Shown here piece by piece: positions 1 through 7,963 of a DNA stretch of 34,374 nucleotides; the first letter of the stretch is position 1, and each line of letters starts with the position of its first letter. The DNA is from Sphaerisporangium rufum. GTDB lineage: Bacteria > Actinomycetota > Actinomycetes > Streptosporangiales > Streptosporangiaceae. The notes under the pieces were generated by a model, which worked only from the letters and a program-made list of their open reading frames with translations, had not been told where the DNA came from and did not search any database. Both the position numbers and the translations under genes were made by a program. The DNA lies in contig NZ_BOOU01000091.1 of assembly GCF_016863395.1 (NCBI RefSeq), forward strand, positions 1 through 34,374, given 5' to 3'.

Positions 1-50
1 GGGTGAGGCTTGGGTGGTCGGAGCCGGGGTGGATCGGCGGTTCAGGCCCG

Positions 51-200
51 GGTGGTCGAATCCCGAGCGGTCAAGCTCGGGCGGCCGAGTCCGGGCGGCC
101 GAGTCCGGGCGGCCGAGTCCGGGCGGCCGAGTCCGGGCGGTCGAGCGCGGGCGGTCGAGCGCGGGCGGTCGAACCCCGGGCGGTCGAGCGCGGGCGGTTC
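51..200. repeat. 14-bp tandem repeat array
   Basis: A 14-bp unit, GGGCGGCCGAGTCC, starts at 79, 93, 107 and 121. It grades into a variant, GGGCGGTCGAGCGC, at 135, 149, 163, 178 and 192, with one step of 15 bp. Degenerate copies reach back to about 51. The period is not a multiple of three, so every frame reads as Gly/Arg/Pro-rich nonsense. That explains the open frames here without a gene. The array may continue left of the window. Confidence 0.85.
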
Positions 201-263
201 GGCGATTGAGCGGCTATCGTGATTTCGTGCCGATGCCAGGAGGCCGAGTGCTGTGGCGGTGCG

Positions 264-479
264 ATGAACACCATCTGGCTCTGGTGGGCCGGGCTCACCG
301 TCGGGTCGTTCGCGGTGCTGGAGACGTGGGCACTGCTCAGCAAGCAGGCGGGTGACACCCTTTCCGAACGGCTCCGCGAATGGCTCGGCATCTACCCGGT
401 GAAGCACTGGAGGCTGGCGGCCTCGGCGCTCTTCATCGGCTTCCTGGCCTGGTTCGGGTGGCACATCGTCTTCCAGTGA
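264..479 (+). CDS. Small two-helix membrane protein
   Basis: This 71-aa protein is of unknown function. The start is taken at ATG 264. An in-frame ATG at 219 exists, but it would add a cysteine-rich stretch (ISCRCQEAECC) that does not look like a real N-terminus. An AGGAGG at 238-243 is about 20 nt upstream of 264, too far to be ideal, so the start is uncertain. Hydrophobic segments lie at about residues 3-22 and 48-70. They flank a charged loop containing DTLSERLREWLG. This helix - amphipathic loop - helix pattern resembles small membrane proteins carried by actinophages and integrative elements; that is an impression from memory, not a match. It ends in a hairpin shared with the convergent VOC gene. 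Confidence 0.55.
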   Translation: MNTIWLWWAGLTVGSFAVLETWALLSKQAGDTLSERLREWLGIYPVKHWRLAASALFIGFLAWFGWHIVFQ

Positions 480-533
480 GCCTCGGGCATCCGGCCGCGG
501 CTCCGGTGCCGGCGCGCCGGGCAGGGGCCGGAC

Positions 534-563
534 CGGCCGCCCGCCAGGTGTGCCGGGCGGCCG
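534..563. terminator. Bidirectional hairpin between convergent genes
   Basis: A perfect 10-bp stem (CGGCCGCCCG at 534-543, CGGGCGGCCG at 554-563) encloses a 10-nt loop. It lies between the stop of the small membrane protein and the stop of the VOC gene at 564-566. No U-tract follows, which is usual for actinomycete terminators. Confidence 0.6.
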
Positions 564-1040
564 TCACCGCGGGCCGAGCAGGTCCCATCGGTTGCCCGCT
601 ACGTCGAGGAAGACGGCGACGCTGCCGTACGGCTCGGTCCGCGGGGCGGTGACGAACTCGACGCCGTGCTCCGTCAGCTGCCGGTAGGCCACCTCGAAGT
701 CGTCCACCCGCAGGAAGAAGCCGACCCGGCCGGCGACCTGGTTCCCGATGGCCGTGGCCTGGTGTGCCCCGTCCGCGCGGGCGAGCAGGATGCCCGTCCG
801 GCCGCCCGGCGGCCGGACCACCACCCAGCGCTTGGGTCTTCCGTCGTTCGTCAGCGCGGGCGAGTCCTCGGTCAGCTCGAAGCCGAGGGCGCCGACGAAG
901 AACGCGATCGCCTCGTCGTAGTCCGGCACGACGATCGTGACCAGGTCGAGGTGAGCCCCCCGAAAGCCGGCCCGGGGGTCGGCGGCGTGCGGCGTGGCGT
1001 CGCCGCCAGACCGGTCAGCGGGAGGCGAGGAGGAGGTCAA
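564..1040 (-). CDS. VOC (glyoxalase/bleomycin-resistance) family protein
   Basis: A 158-aa protein with a single vicinal-oxygen-chelate fold. It opens with HLDLVTIVVPDYDEAIAFF, followed by LGFEL, and ends with the typical VAVFLDVAGNRWDLL strand near the C-terminus. VOC proteins are metal-dependent lyases, dioxygenases or drug-binding proteins. The substrate cannot be told here. The last strand has Asp-Leu where many members have a metal-ligand Glu, so catalytic activity is uncertain. The only in-frame start covering the fold is TTG at 1040. It overlaps the end of the upstream helicase gene by 26 bp, which suggests translational coupling in a two-gene operon. About 28 low-complexity residues precede the fold. 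Confidence 0.8.
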   Translation of the reverse strand: MTSSSPPADRSGGDATPHAADPRAGFRGAHLDLVTIVVPDYDEAIAFFVGALGFELTEDSPALTNDGRPKRWVVVRPPGGRTGILLARADGAHQATAIGNQVAGRVGFFLRVDDFEVAYRQLTEHGVEFVTAPRTEPYGSVAVFLDVAGNRWDLLGPR

Positions 1041-3336
1041 GGAGGGTCAGGGCTCCGTGCTTGTCGAGCGGCTCGTTGCCGTTGCCGCACTTGGGAGACT
1101 GGATGCAGGAGGGGCAGCCGCGATCGCACTCGCACGCGGCGATGGCCTCCCGGGTGGCGGCGAGCCAGTCTAATGCCCGGGCGTGGCCGCGCTCGGCGAA
1201 CCCGGCCCCGCCCTCGTGCCCGTCGTAGACGAAGACGGTGAGCCGGCCGGTGTCCGGGTGCAGCTCGGTGGAGACCCCGCCGATGTCCCAGCGATCACAG
1301 GTGGCGAACAACGGCAGCAGGCCGATGGCGGCGTGCTCGGCGGCGTGCGCCGCGCCACCCAGATCCAGCCCGCTGGCGAGCAGCGGGGCCAGCGCCGTGT
1401 CCGGCAGCGTCCACCAGACGGCGCGGGTGCGCAGCGTGCGGGGCGGCAGGTCGAGCGCCTCCTCACCCAGCACCTCACCGGTCTGCACGCGGCGCTTGAG
1501 ATACGACACGACCTGCCGGGTGACCTCGACCGTGCCGAAATTCAGCTCGCCGGGACCGAACGGGCCGGTCAGCAGGGTCTCCAGCACCGAGATGTCGGTC
1601 ACGTCCCGGGCGAAGGTCGAGTAGTCCGGATCGGCCGCGGCGACCAGGGCGACGCCCGCGGACAGATCGAGCGCCTCCACCAGGTAGGTCTCGCCCTGGT
1701 GGATGTGAACGGCCCCGGCGTGCACCGAGGTGTGCGCGGACGGCTCGTCGACCGTGCCCAGCAGCCGGCCGGTGGACGCCTCCACCACCTGCACCGGTGG
1801 GCCACCGGAGCCGCGGATGTCGGCCAGGTTCGCCGCCCGCTCCCGCCGGGTCCAGAACCATCCGTGCGCGCGCCGGCGGAGCAGACCGCGGGCCACCAGA
1901 TCGTCCAGCACCCCGGTGGCCGCCGGGCCGAACACCGGCAGGTCCGACTCGGTGAGCGGGATCTCCGCGGCGGCCGCGCACAGGTGCGGGCCGAGTACGT
2001 AGGGATTGTCCGGATCGAGGACGATGGCTTCGACCGGCCGGCCGAACAGGGCCTCGGGATGGTGGACCAGGTAAGTGTCCAGCGGGTCGTCCCGGGCGAT
2101 CAGCACCGCCAGGGCGTCCTGCCCGTCGCGGCCGGCCCGGCCGGCCTGCTGCCACAGCGACGCCCTGGTGCCGGGCCAGCCGGCGATGAGCACGGCGTCC
2201 AGCCCGGAGACGTCGATGCCGAGCTCCAGGGCATTGGTCGTGGCCAGACCGGTGATCTCGCCGGAGCGCAGGGCCTTCTCCAGGACCCGGCGGTCCTCGG
2301 CCAGGTAACCGGCACGGTAGGACGCCACCTGGGCGGGGAGTTCGGGAGAGATCTCCGCAAGGTTGCCGCGGGCGACGAGCGATACGGTCTCAGCGGCGCG
2401 GCGCGACCGGACGAAGGCGAGGGTGCGGACGTCGTCCACCACCAGGTCCGACAGCAGGTCGGCGGTCTCCGCGGTGACCGTGCGGCGCACCGGGGCGCCG
2501 CTCTCGCCCCGCAGGTCGGTCAGGGGCGGTTCCCACAGCGCGAAGGTGGTGGCCCCCCGGGGAGAGGCGTCCGTGGTCACCTCGGCCATTTCGAGGCCGG
2601 TGAGGCGCGTCGCCGCGGCCGCCGGGTCGCTCACCGTGGCGGACACCAGCATGAAGACCGGATCGGTCCCGTATTTGCCGCAGATCCGGCGCAGGCGCCG
2701 CAGGATCTGGGCCACGTGCGAGCCGAACACGCCGCGGTATCCGTGGCATTCGTCCACCACGACCATCTTCAGCCGCCGCCAGAAGGACGACCAGCCTGAG
2801 TGGTGCGGCAGCATCGAGCGGTGCAGCATGTCGGGGTTGGTCAGCACGTAGTTCGCGTGCCGCCGGACCCACTGGCGCTCCTCGGCGGGCGTGTCGCCGT
2901 CGTAGGTGGCCGGGCGCAGCCGGGTGAGCCGGAGGTCGCGCACCCCGCGCAGCTGGTCGGCGGCCAGCGCCTTGGTGGGGGTCAGGTAGAGCACGGTACC
3001 CCCGGCCAGTATCTCTGACACGGCGGGCACCAGGTAGGCGAGTGATTTTCCCGACGCCGTCCCGGTGGAGATGATCACATTTCGGCCACGGTGCGCCAGC
3101 TCGGCGGCACTGATCTGGTGCTCCCAGAGGCCGGTCACGCCGCGATTTCGCAGACGGCTGACAAGAAGCTCGTCGACCCACTCCGGCCAGCGGGCTTCAC
3201 CGGCCTGACGTGCGGGAACGTGCTCCACATGGGTGATGCGCTCCCGCCGCGAGGGGACGGCGAGCAGGCGGGCGAGCACCGGCTCGGACCGCTGTGATGA
3301 AGATGTGGTCGCTGTCACTGGTTTCCAGTTTGGCAT
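1015..3336 (-). CDS. DEAD/DEAH-box helicase with DUF1998 domain (MrfA/YprA-like)
   Basis: A superfamily-2 helicase of 773 aa counted from ATG 3336. The Walker A motif GTASGKS is at about residues 92-98 and VVDECH at about 193-198. SAT follows, then the helicase C-terminal core (ALELGIDVSGLDAVLIAGWPG, QQAGRAGR). The C-terminal DUF1998 region ends with a four-cysteine cluster, CECDRGCPSCIQSPKCG, expected to bind zinc. The family includes Bacillus subtilis MrfA, a 3'-5' helicase for mitomycin-type damage, and yeast Hrq1. The partner nuclease MrfB is not in this window. The frame stays open to 3444, but the extra N-terminus is low-complexity and crosses the likely promoter region, so ATG 3336 is preferred. 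No clear Shine-Dalgarno is seen. It is divergent from bldG. Confidence 0.88.
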   Translation of the reverse strand: MPNWKPVTATTSSSQRSEPVLARLLAVPSRRERITHVEHVPARQAGEARWPEWVDELLVSRLRNRGVTGLWEHQISAAELAHRGRNVIISTGTASGKSLAYLVPAVSEILAGGTVLYLTPTKALAADQLRGVRDLRLTRLRPATYDGDTPAEERQWVRRHANYVLTNPDMLHRSMLPHHSGWSSFWRRLKMVVVDECHGYRGVFGSHVAQILRRLRRICGKYGTDPVFMLVSATVSDPAAAATRLTGLEMAEVTTDASPRGATTFALWEPPLTDLRGESGAPVRRTVTAETADLLSDLVVDDVRTLAFVRSRRAAETVSLVARGNLAEISPELPAQVASYRAGYLAEDRRVLEKALRSGEITGLATTNALELGIDVSGLDAVLIAGWPGTRASLWQQAGRAGRDGQDALAVLIARDDPLDTYLVHHPEALFGRPVEAIVLDPDNPYVLGPHLCAAAAEIPLTESDLPVFGPAATGVLDDLVARGLLRRRAHGWFWTRRERAANLADIRGSGGPPVQVVEASTGRLLGTVDEPSAHTSVHAGAVHIHQGETYLVEALDLSAGVALVAAADPDYSTFARDVTDISVLETLLTGPFGPGELNFGTVEVTRQVVSYLKRRVQTGEVLGEEALDLPPRTLRTRAVWWTLPDTALAPLLASGLDLGGAAHAAEHAAIGLLPLFATCDRWDIGGVSTELHPDTGRLTVFVYDGHEGGAGFAERGHARALDWLAATREAIAACECDRGCPSCIQSPKCGNGNEPLDKHGALTLLDLLLASR

Positions 3337-3421
3337 CTTGGGGGAGAGAGGCCCGGAGTCGTGGTTTCGTATAGACACGAAGACGGGGCGTGGTTGAATG
3401 CCGCGCGTCAGGGTATTGCGC

Positions 3422-3442
3422 GCTGGGACTTGGGGTCCCAGC
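3422..3442 (+). promoter_or_regulatory. Stem-loop in the bldG upstream region
   Basis: A perfect 8-bp inverted repeat (GCTGGGAC at 3422-3429, GTCCCAGC at 3435-3442) has a 5-nt loop, TTGGG. It lies 50 bp before the bldG start, between the divergent helicase and bldG. It could be a protein-binding palindrome or an RNA hairpin in the leader. Its role is unknown. Confidence 0.4.
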
Positions 3443-3491
3443 ATGTCAGACCCCTCGTCGTCGACTCGGCAGGCAAGGCGCTGGAGGATCT

Positions 3492-3842
3492 GTGGATCTG
3501 AAGTTGGACCACCACACTGAAGACCGACTCACCATCGTGGAAGTCGAGGGTGAGATCGACGTCTATACTGCGCCGAGGCTGCGAGAGCTGCTGATCGACC
3601 TGGTGAACAAGGGCAACTTCCACCTGCTCGTGAACATGGAGAAGGTGGACTTCCTTGACTCCACTGGACTCGGCGTCCTGGTCGGCGGGCTCAAGCGCGT
3701 TCGGGCGCATGACGGCTCCCTGGAGCTGGTCTGCACGCAGGAGCGCATCCTGAAGATCTTCCGGATCACCGGGCTCACCAAGGTCTTCGGGATCTACGCC
3801 TCGGTCGAAGAGGCCAAGGAAGCTCACGGCCGAGACAAGTAG
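3492..3842 (+). CDS. bldG: Anti-sigma factor antagonist BldG (STAS domain)
   Basis: A 116-aa single-domain STAS protein. It carries [15 protein letters not shown] near the N-terminus and the phosphorylation loop [14 protein letters not shown], where Ser57 is the expected phospho-site. The end is nearly identical to the S. coelicolor BldG sequence as I remember it ([16 protein letters not shown]). In Streptomyces, unphosphorylated BldG binds anti-sigma factors and frees stress and developmental sigma factors; bldG mutants are blocked in aerial growth and antibiotic production. GTG 3492 is chosen because GGAGG at 3483-3487 precedes it by 4 nt and the product length matches the family. The frame is open further upstream but codes for nonsense. 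The anti-sigma gene starts 2 nt after its stop. Confidence 0.95.
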   Translation: MDLKLDHHTEDRLTIVEVEGEIDVYTAPRLRELLIDLVNKGNFHLLVNMEKVDFLDSTGLGVLVGGLKRVRAHDGSLELVCTQERILKIFRITGLTKVFGIYASVEEAKEAHGRDK

Positions 3843-3844
3843 TC

Positions 3845-4315
3845 ATGGCCACCGTCGAGCTGACGTTCAGCGCGCTCCCGGCGCACGTGCGTACGGCGCG
3901 CCTGGTCGCCACGGCGATCGCCCGCCGTACCGGCGTGGCCGAGTCGCTGCTGGACGAGGTGCGGCTCGCCGTGGGTGAGGCCTGTTCGCGGGCAGTGGAG
4001 GCACATCGCGTTCACTGCCCCGGCGAGCCCATCCGCATCGAGCTGTGCGACGAGGCGGGCCGCTTCGAGGTCACCGTCACCGATGCCGCGCCGAGCGACG
4101 ACCTGGAAGAGGCGTACAAGGACGAGGACGGGCCGCCCACGCCGGTCAACGGCACGGCGCTGGCGAGCCTGCTCCCCGCCGACACGCTGATGTCCGGGTT
4201 CGGCATCGCGGTGATCGCCGCGCTCGCCGACGACGTCGAGGTGTACCCGAGCGGCAAGGGGCTGCGGATCAAGATGAGCTGGCCCGCCGCCACCACCGGT
4301 CTCGCCACGGCCTGA
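3845..4315 (+). CDS. Anti-sigma factor, HATPase/serine-kinase-like partner of BldG
   Basis: A 156-aa protein of the RsbW/SpoIIAB GHKL type, matching the position and size of SCO3548 (ApgA), which binds BldG. The N-box region reads EVRLAVGEACSRAVEAH. Arg49 stands where kinases carry the metal-binding Asn. The G1 region reads VTDAAPSDD and lacks the usual DxGxG. A GFGIAVI segment (about 118-124) stands for the G2 box. ATP binding or kinase activity may therefore be weak or absent, leaving a protein-binding role. The start is ATG 3845, 2 nt after the bldG stop, so the pair is certainly co-transcribed and probably translationally coupled. Confidence 0.88.
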   Translation: MATVELTFSALPAHVRTARLVATAIARRTGVAESLLDEVRLAVGEACSRAVEAHRVHCPGEPIRIELCDEAGRFEVTVTDAAPSDDLEEAYKDEDGPPTPVNGTALASLLPADTLMSGFGIAVIAALADDVEVYPSGKGLRIKMSWPAATTGLATA

Positions 4316-5000
4316 CCGGCCGTCCCGGCGGGTGCCGGGCCCTTGACATCATCGCAGGCAGGGGGCCGTCGTCGCGCTCGCCCTTGGACGGGCGCCCGCC
4401 GGCGCCACCGGGTGGGCCGGGGCCGCCCGGGGATGCGCCGGCCGAGCGCGAGCGCACCTTCGAAGGTCGTCGCGCCGTCCAGCGCCGCGACTCCCCGCCG
4501 GGCACGCCCCGCGCCGACCCCCTGCCGGACGCGCCCGCGCGCCGACTCCCTGGACACCCCTCCCGCAACGCCCCGGGCGGGTCCCGGATGCCGCCGGACG
4601 GTTCCAGAATTCACCGGCCTCCGCGTCGCCGATCGTGCCGGGACCTCGACCGGATCTTCGTCACGAAATGACAATAATTCGGCAATAACCGGATGTCCGT
4701 AATGCGGACGTCACCGCGTGGAGCAGCGGGAAAAGCAGGTAGCGCCGGCCGAACCGCCGCCAGGGAACGGACAGAAGGCTGACCACCTGCGGGAAGAGGC
4801 TTCATATCTGGCTCGGGCCTGCGTAGACTCCCGGCACCGGCCAAGGTTTTGTCCCCGCAGATCAACGACGCCCTGCGGGAAGGTCTGCGGACGTTACCGG
4901 AAGCGGCACTGCCAATCCAGCTCGGATGCGCGCCGCCCCCCCGAGTGATTTCGCAGCGCGTTCTGGGCTTTGGACCTACCCGTCTGGCCGAGGAGGACGG
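4316..5000. other. 685-bp intergenic region upstream of the pyrophosphatase
   Basis: No convincing gene. The first half is extremely GC-rich and its open frames are Arg/Pro/Gly nonsense. From about 4665 the sequence turns AT-richer. It contains a 7-bp stem with one G-T pair (4693-4699 / 4705-4711, loop TAATG) and a perfect 7-bp stem, CCCGCAG/CTGCGGG (4854-4860 / 4873-4879, 12-nt loop). A second CTGCGG copy at 4885 could compete for the left arm. The length and hairpins suggest a long regulated leader for the downstream gene. I could not match it to a riboswitch class. Confidence 0.5.
4801..4829 (+). promoter_or_regulatory. Weak candidate promoter for the pyrophosphatase gene
   Basis: TTCATA (4801-4806) and TAGACT (4824-4829) are separated by 17 bp. 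If used, the transcript would start near 4836 and leave a leader of about 165 nt containing the CCCGCAG/CTGCGGG hairpin. The -35 match is only partial. Confidence 0.3.
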
Positions 5001-7337
5001 ATGTCTAGGCTCTATCTGGCCGCTGACGACACCGCAGCGGTTTCTCTTAGCGGTACCCATCTCACCATCGTCGTGGTGGTGGCCGCGGTCGCGTTGATCG
5101 CGCTTGCCGTGGCCGGTGGCCTGGTACGCGAGGTGCTGTCCGCCGGACAGGGCACCGAGCGGATGCAGCAGATCGCCCGGGCCGTGCAGGAGGGCGCCGC
5201 CGCCTACCTGACGCGGCAGTTCAGGACGCTGGCCGTCTTCGTGGTGGTCATCCCGTTCCTGTTGTTCCTGCTGCCGGCGGAGTCGACCGGGGTGGCCATC
5301 GGCCGGTCGGTCTTCTTCGTGGTCGGTGCCGCGTTCTCCGCGCTGACCGGTTTCATGGGCATGTGGCTGGCCGTCCGGGGCAACGTCCGGGTCGCCGCCG
5401 CCGCCCGGGAGTCCGGCGAGAAGGTCGCGATGCGGATCGCCTTCCGCACCGGCGGCGTGGCCGGCATGTTCACCGTCGGCCTGGGCCTGCTGGGCGCGGC
5501 GATCGTGGTGTTCGCCTACAAGGGTGACGCGCCGAGCGTGCTGGAGGGCTTCGGCTTCGGAGCCGCGCTGCTCGCCATGTTCATGCGAGTCGGCGGCGGC
5601 ATCTTCACCAAGGCGGCCGACGTCGGTGCCGACCTGGTCGGCAAGGTCGAGCAGGGCATCCCCGAGGACGACCCGCGCAACGCCGCCACGATCGCCGACA
5701 ATGTGGGCGACAACGTCGGTGACTGTGCCGGCATGGCGGCCGACCTGTTCGAGTCCTACGCGGTCATGCTGGTGGCCAGCCTGATCCTGGGCCGGGTGGC
5801 CTTCGGTACCGAGGGCCTGGTCTTCCCGCTGATCGTGCCGATGATCGGTGTGCTCACCGCGATCATCGGCATCTTCGCCACCGCCCCGCGCGCCGGCGAC
5901 CGCAACGGCATGGCCGCGATCAACCGTGGCTTCTTCATCTCGGCGGCCATCTCGGCGGTCCTGGTGGCCGTCGCGGCGTTCATCTACCTGCCGAGCTCGT
6001 TCTCCCAGCTCACCGGGGTGAGCGGCGAAATCGCCCAGCTCAGCTCCGACCCGCGGCTGATCGCGATCGGCGCGGTGCTGATCGGTCTGGTGCTGGCCAG
6101 CGCCATCCAGGTGCTCACCGGGTACTTCACCGAGACCAACCGCCGCCCGGTCCGCGAGATCGGCGAGAGCTCGAAGACCGGAGCGGCCACCGTCATCCTG
6201 TCCGGCATCTCGGTCGGCCTGGAGTCGGCGGTCTACTCGGCGCTGCTCATCGGCGGCGCGGTGTACGGGGCCTTCCTACTCGGCTTCGGCAACGTCACGG
6301 TGGCGCTGTTCGCCGTCGCCCTGGCCGGTACCGGCCTGCTCACCACGGTCGGCGTGATCGTCTCCATGGACACGTTCGGCCCGGTGTCGGACAACGCCCA
6401 GGGCATCGCCGAGATGTCCGGCGACGTGGAGGGCGAGGGTGCCCGCATCCTCACCTCGCTGGACGCGGTGGGCAACACCACCAAGGCGATCACCAAAGGC
6501 ATCGCGATCGCGACCGCCGTGCTCGCCGCCACCGCGCTGTTCGGCTCCTTCCGCACCGCGGTGGAGAGCGAGCTGGCCAAGGCGAGCCAGGGGGTCAAGG
6601 ACGCGCTGCAGTCGTTCAGCACCTTCAGCCTGAGCGTGGACGCGCCGAACGTGCTGGTCGGCCTGATCATCGGTGCCTCGGTGGTGTTCCTGTTCTCGGG
6701 TCTGGCCGTCAGCGCGGTCGGCCGCGCCGCCGGCCGGGTGGTGCTCGAGGTCCGCGAGCAGTTCCGCACCAAGCCCGGCATCATGACCGGCAAGGAGCTG
6801 CCCGACTACGGCCGGGTGGTGGACATCTGCACCCGTGACTCGCTGCGCGAGCTGGCCACCCCGGGCCTGCTGGCGGTGCTGACGCCGATCGCGGTCGGCT
6901 TCGCGCTCGGCTACGCGCCGCTCGGCGCCTACCTGGCCGGCGCGATCGCCGCGGGCACCCTGATGGCGGTCTTCCTGGCGAACTCCGGCGGTGCCTGGGA
7001 CAACGCCAAGAAGCTCGTCGAGGACGGGCACCACGGCGGCAAGGGGTCGGCGGCCCACGAGGCGACCATCATCGGCGACACCGTCGGCGACCCGTTCAAG
7101 GACACCGCGGGCCCGGCGATCAACCCGCTGATCAAGGTCATGAACCTGGTGGCCCTGCTGATCGCACCGGCCGTGGTGACCTACGCCGACAACGCCGTGC
7201 TGCGGATCGGCGTCACCGTGGTGGCGGTGGCGATCGTCGTCGGCGCCGTGGTGATCTCCAAGCGCCGCTCGGTCAGCATCGCGCCGAGCGGTGGCGACAC
7301 CGCCGAGCAGGTGGTGCCGGAGAAGGTGTCGAGCTGA
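5001..7337 (+). CDS. hppA: Membrane-bound H+-translocating pyrophosphatase
   Basis: A 778-aa integral membrane enzyme that couples pyrophosphate hydrolysis to proton export across the cytoplasmic membrane. Many hydrophobic helices are present. Signature motifs are GGGIFTKAADVGADLVGKVE (substrate site) and DNVGDNVGDCAGMAADLFE. A second acidic motif, GDTVGDPFKDTAGPAINPL, lies near the C-terminus. The GNTTKA motif has Lys at about residue 495, where K+-dependent enzymes have Ala, so this is the K+-independent proton-pumping type. ATG 5001 is preferred because AGGAGG at 4991-4996 sits 4 nt upstream. An ATG at 4926 in the same frame has no ribosome site. It follows the bldG cluster as in Streptomyces but is separated by a long leader. 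Confidence 0.95.
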   Translation: MSRLYLAADDTAAVSLSGTHLTIVVVVAAVALIALAVAGGLVREVLSAGQGTERMQQIARAVQEGAAAYLTRQFRTLAVFVVVIPFLLFLLPAESTGVAIGRSVFFVVGAAFSALTGFMGMWLAVRGNVRVAAAARESGEKVAMRIAFRTGGVAGMFTVGLGLLGAAIVVFAYKGDAPSVLEGFGFGAALLAMFMRVGGGIFTKAADVGADLVGKVEQGIPEDDPRNAATIADNVGDNVGDCAGMAADLFESYAVMLVASLILGRVAFGTEGLVFPLIVPMIGVLTAIIGIFATAPRAGDRNGMAAINRGFFISAAISAVLVAVAAFIYLPSSFSQLTGVSGEIAQLSSDPRLIAIGAVLIGLVLASAIQVLTGYFTETNRRPVREIGESSKTGAATVILSGISVGLESAVYSALLIGGAVYGAFLLGFGNVTVALFAVALAGTGLLTTVGVIVSMDTFGPVSDNAQGIAEMSGDVEGEGARILTSLDAVGNTTKAITKGIAIATAVLAATALFGSFRTAVESELAKASQGVKDALQSFSTFSLSVDAPNVLVGLIIGASVVFLFSGLAVSAVGRAAGRVVLEVREQFRTKPGIMTGKELPDYGRVVDICTRDSLRELATPGLLAVLTPIAVGFALGYAPLGAYLAGAIAAGTLMAVFLANSGGAWDNAKKLVEDGHHGGKGSAAHEATIIGDTVGDPFKDTAGPAINPLIKVMNLVALLIAPAVVTYADNAVLRIGVTVVAVAIVVGAVVISKRRSVSIAPSGGDTAEQVVPEKVSS

Positions 7338-7342
7338 CGGCC

Positions 7343-7436
7343 GGCCGCCCGTCGCGCGCCGGTTCACCGGCGCCGGCGGGCGGCCAGGTCCACTCGGTTC
7401 CGCCGGCCGCCGCGCGATCCCGCGCGGCGGCCGGCG
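7343..7436 (+). terminator. Double hairpin terminator after the pyrophosphatase gene
   Basis: Two hairpins follow the stop. The first pairs GGCCGCCCG (7343-7351) with CGGGCGGCC (7377-7385) around an inner 7-bp stem with a TTCA loop. The second is a perfect 16-bp stem (7401-7416 / 7421-7436) with a 4-nt ATCC loop. There is no U-tract. Together they should separate the pyrophosphatase from the next gene. Confidence 0.75.
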
Positions 7437-7474
7437 CGCGTCGAGGGGGTCGAGGGGGCGAGAGGATGGTCCAC

Positions 7475-7957
7475 GTGAAGACGCTGATCGTGCTGCGGCA
7501 CGCGAAGGCCGCCGAGGTGCCCGGGCTCGCCGACCGGGAGCGCCCGCTCACCGGGCGCGGCGAGCGCGACGCCGGGCGGGCGGGCGAGGCACTGCGCGGG
7601 TTCGGCCTGGTGCCGGATCTGGTGCTGTGCTCGCCGGCCGCGCGGACCCGGCGCACGGCGGAGCTGGCCCTGGCCGTGCTGGCCGGACAGCCGCCGGTGT
7701 GGACGGAAGGCGAGATCTATCAGGCCTACGCCGACGAGCTGCTCGACCTGATCGGCCGGACCGGTGACGAGGTCGGCACGCTGCTGCTCGTCGGCCACAA
7801 TCCCGGTGTGCAGGAGCTGGTGGGCAACCTCACCATGACGCGGGACGGCGACGGCTTCCCGCCCGGTGCCTTCGCGGTGCTGCGGACGCCCGGCTGGGCC
7901 GCTCTAGGCCCCGGGGAGGGCCGGCTGGTCACCCGCTGGGCCCCCGGCCGGCCCTGA
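7475..7957 (+). CDS. SixA-like histidine phosphatase
   Basis: A 160-aa histidine phosphatase (phosphoglycerate mutase-like) fold. The catalytic LRHAKA motif (an RHG variant) is at the N-terminus, with ERPLTGRGERDA, the second arginine region CSPAARTRRTAE, and the second histidine in LLVGHNPGVQEL. E. coli SixA removes phosphate from phospho-histidine domains. Actinomycete members of this size are generally annotated as SixA-like; the natural substrate is unknown. GTG 7475 is preferred because GAGAGG at 7460-7465 lies 9 nt upstream. The ATG at 7466 would have no spacing to that site. It is transcribed toward serB, with only 6 bp between the two stops. Confidence 0.85.
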   Translation: MKTLIVLRHAKAAEVPGLADRERPLTGRGERDAGRAGEALRGFGLVPDLVLCSPAARTRRTAELALAVLAGQPPVWTEGEIYQAYADELLDLIGRTGDEVGTLLLVGHNPGVQELVGNLTMTRDGDGFPPGAFAVLRTPGWAALGPGEGRLVTRWAPGRP

Positions 7958-7963
7958 GGCCGC

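Noticed and set aside
79-200. CRISPR-like array
   Set aside because: Units are 14 bp, directly abutting, with no spacers and no cas genes.
42-464. 140-aa minus-strand frame over the tandem repeats
   Set aside because: It reads the 14-bp repeat as Pro/Arg-rich nonsense and is antisense to the small membrane protein.
3390-3491. N-terminally extended BldG
   Set aside because: The extra 34 residues have no family match, and GTG 3492 has a well-placed GGAGG.
4343-4348. TTGACA as a -35 box for a promoter after the anti-sigma gene
   Set aside because: No -10-like sequence is found 16-19 bp downstream; the region there is GGGGGCCGTC.
4830-5000. c-di-AMP or other known riboswitch before the pyrophosphatase gene
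   Set aside because: I could not find the conserved motifs of any class I know; only generic hairpins are present.
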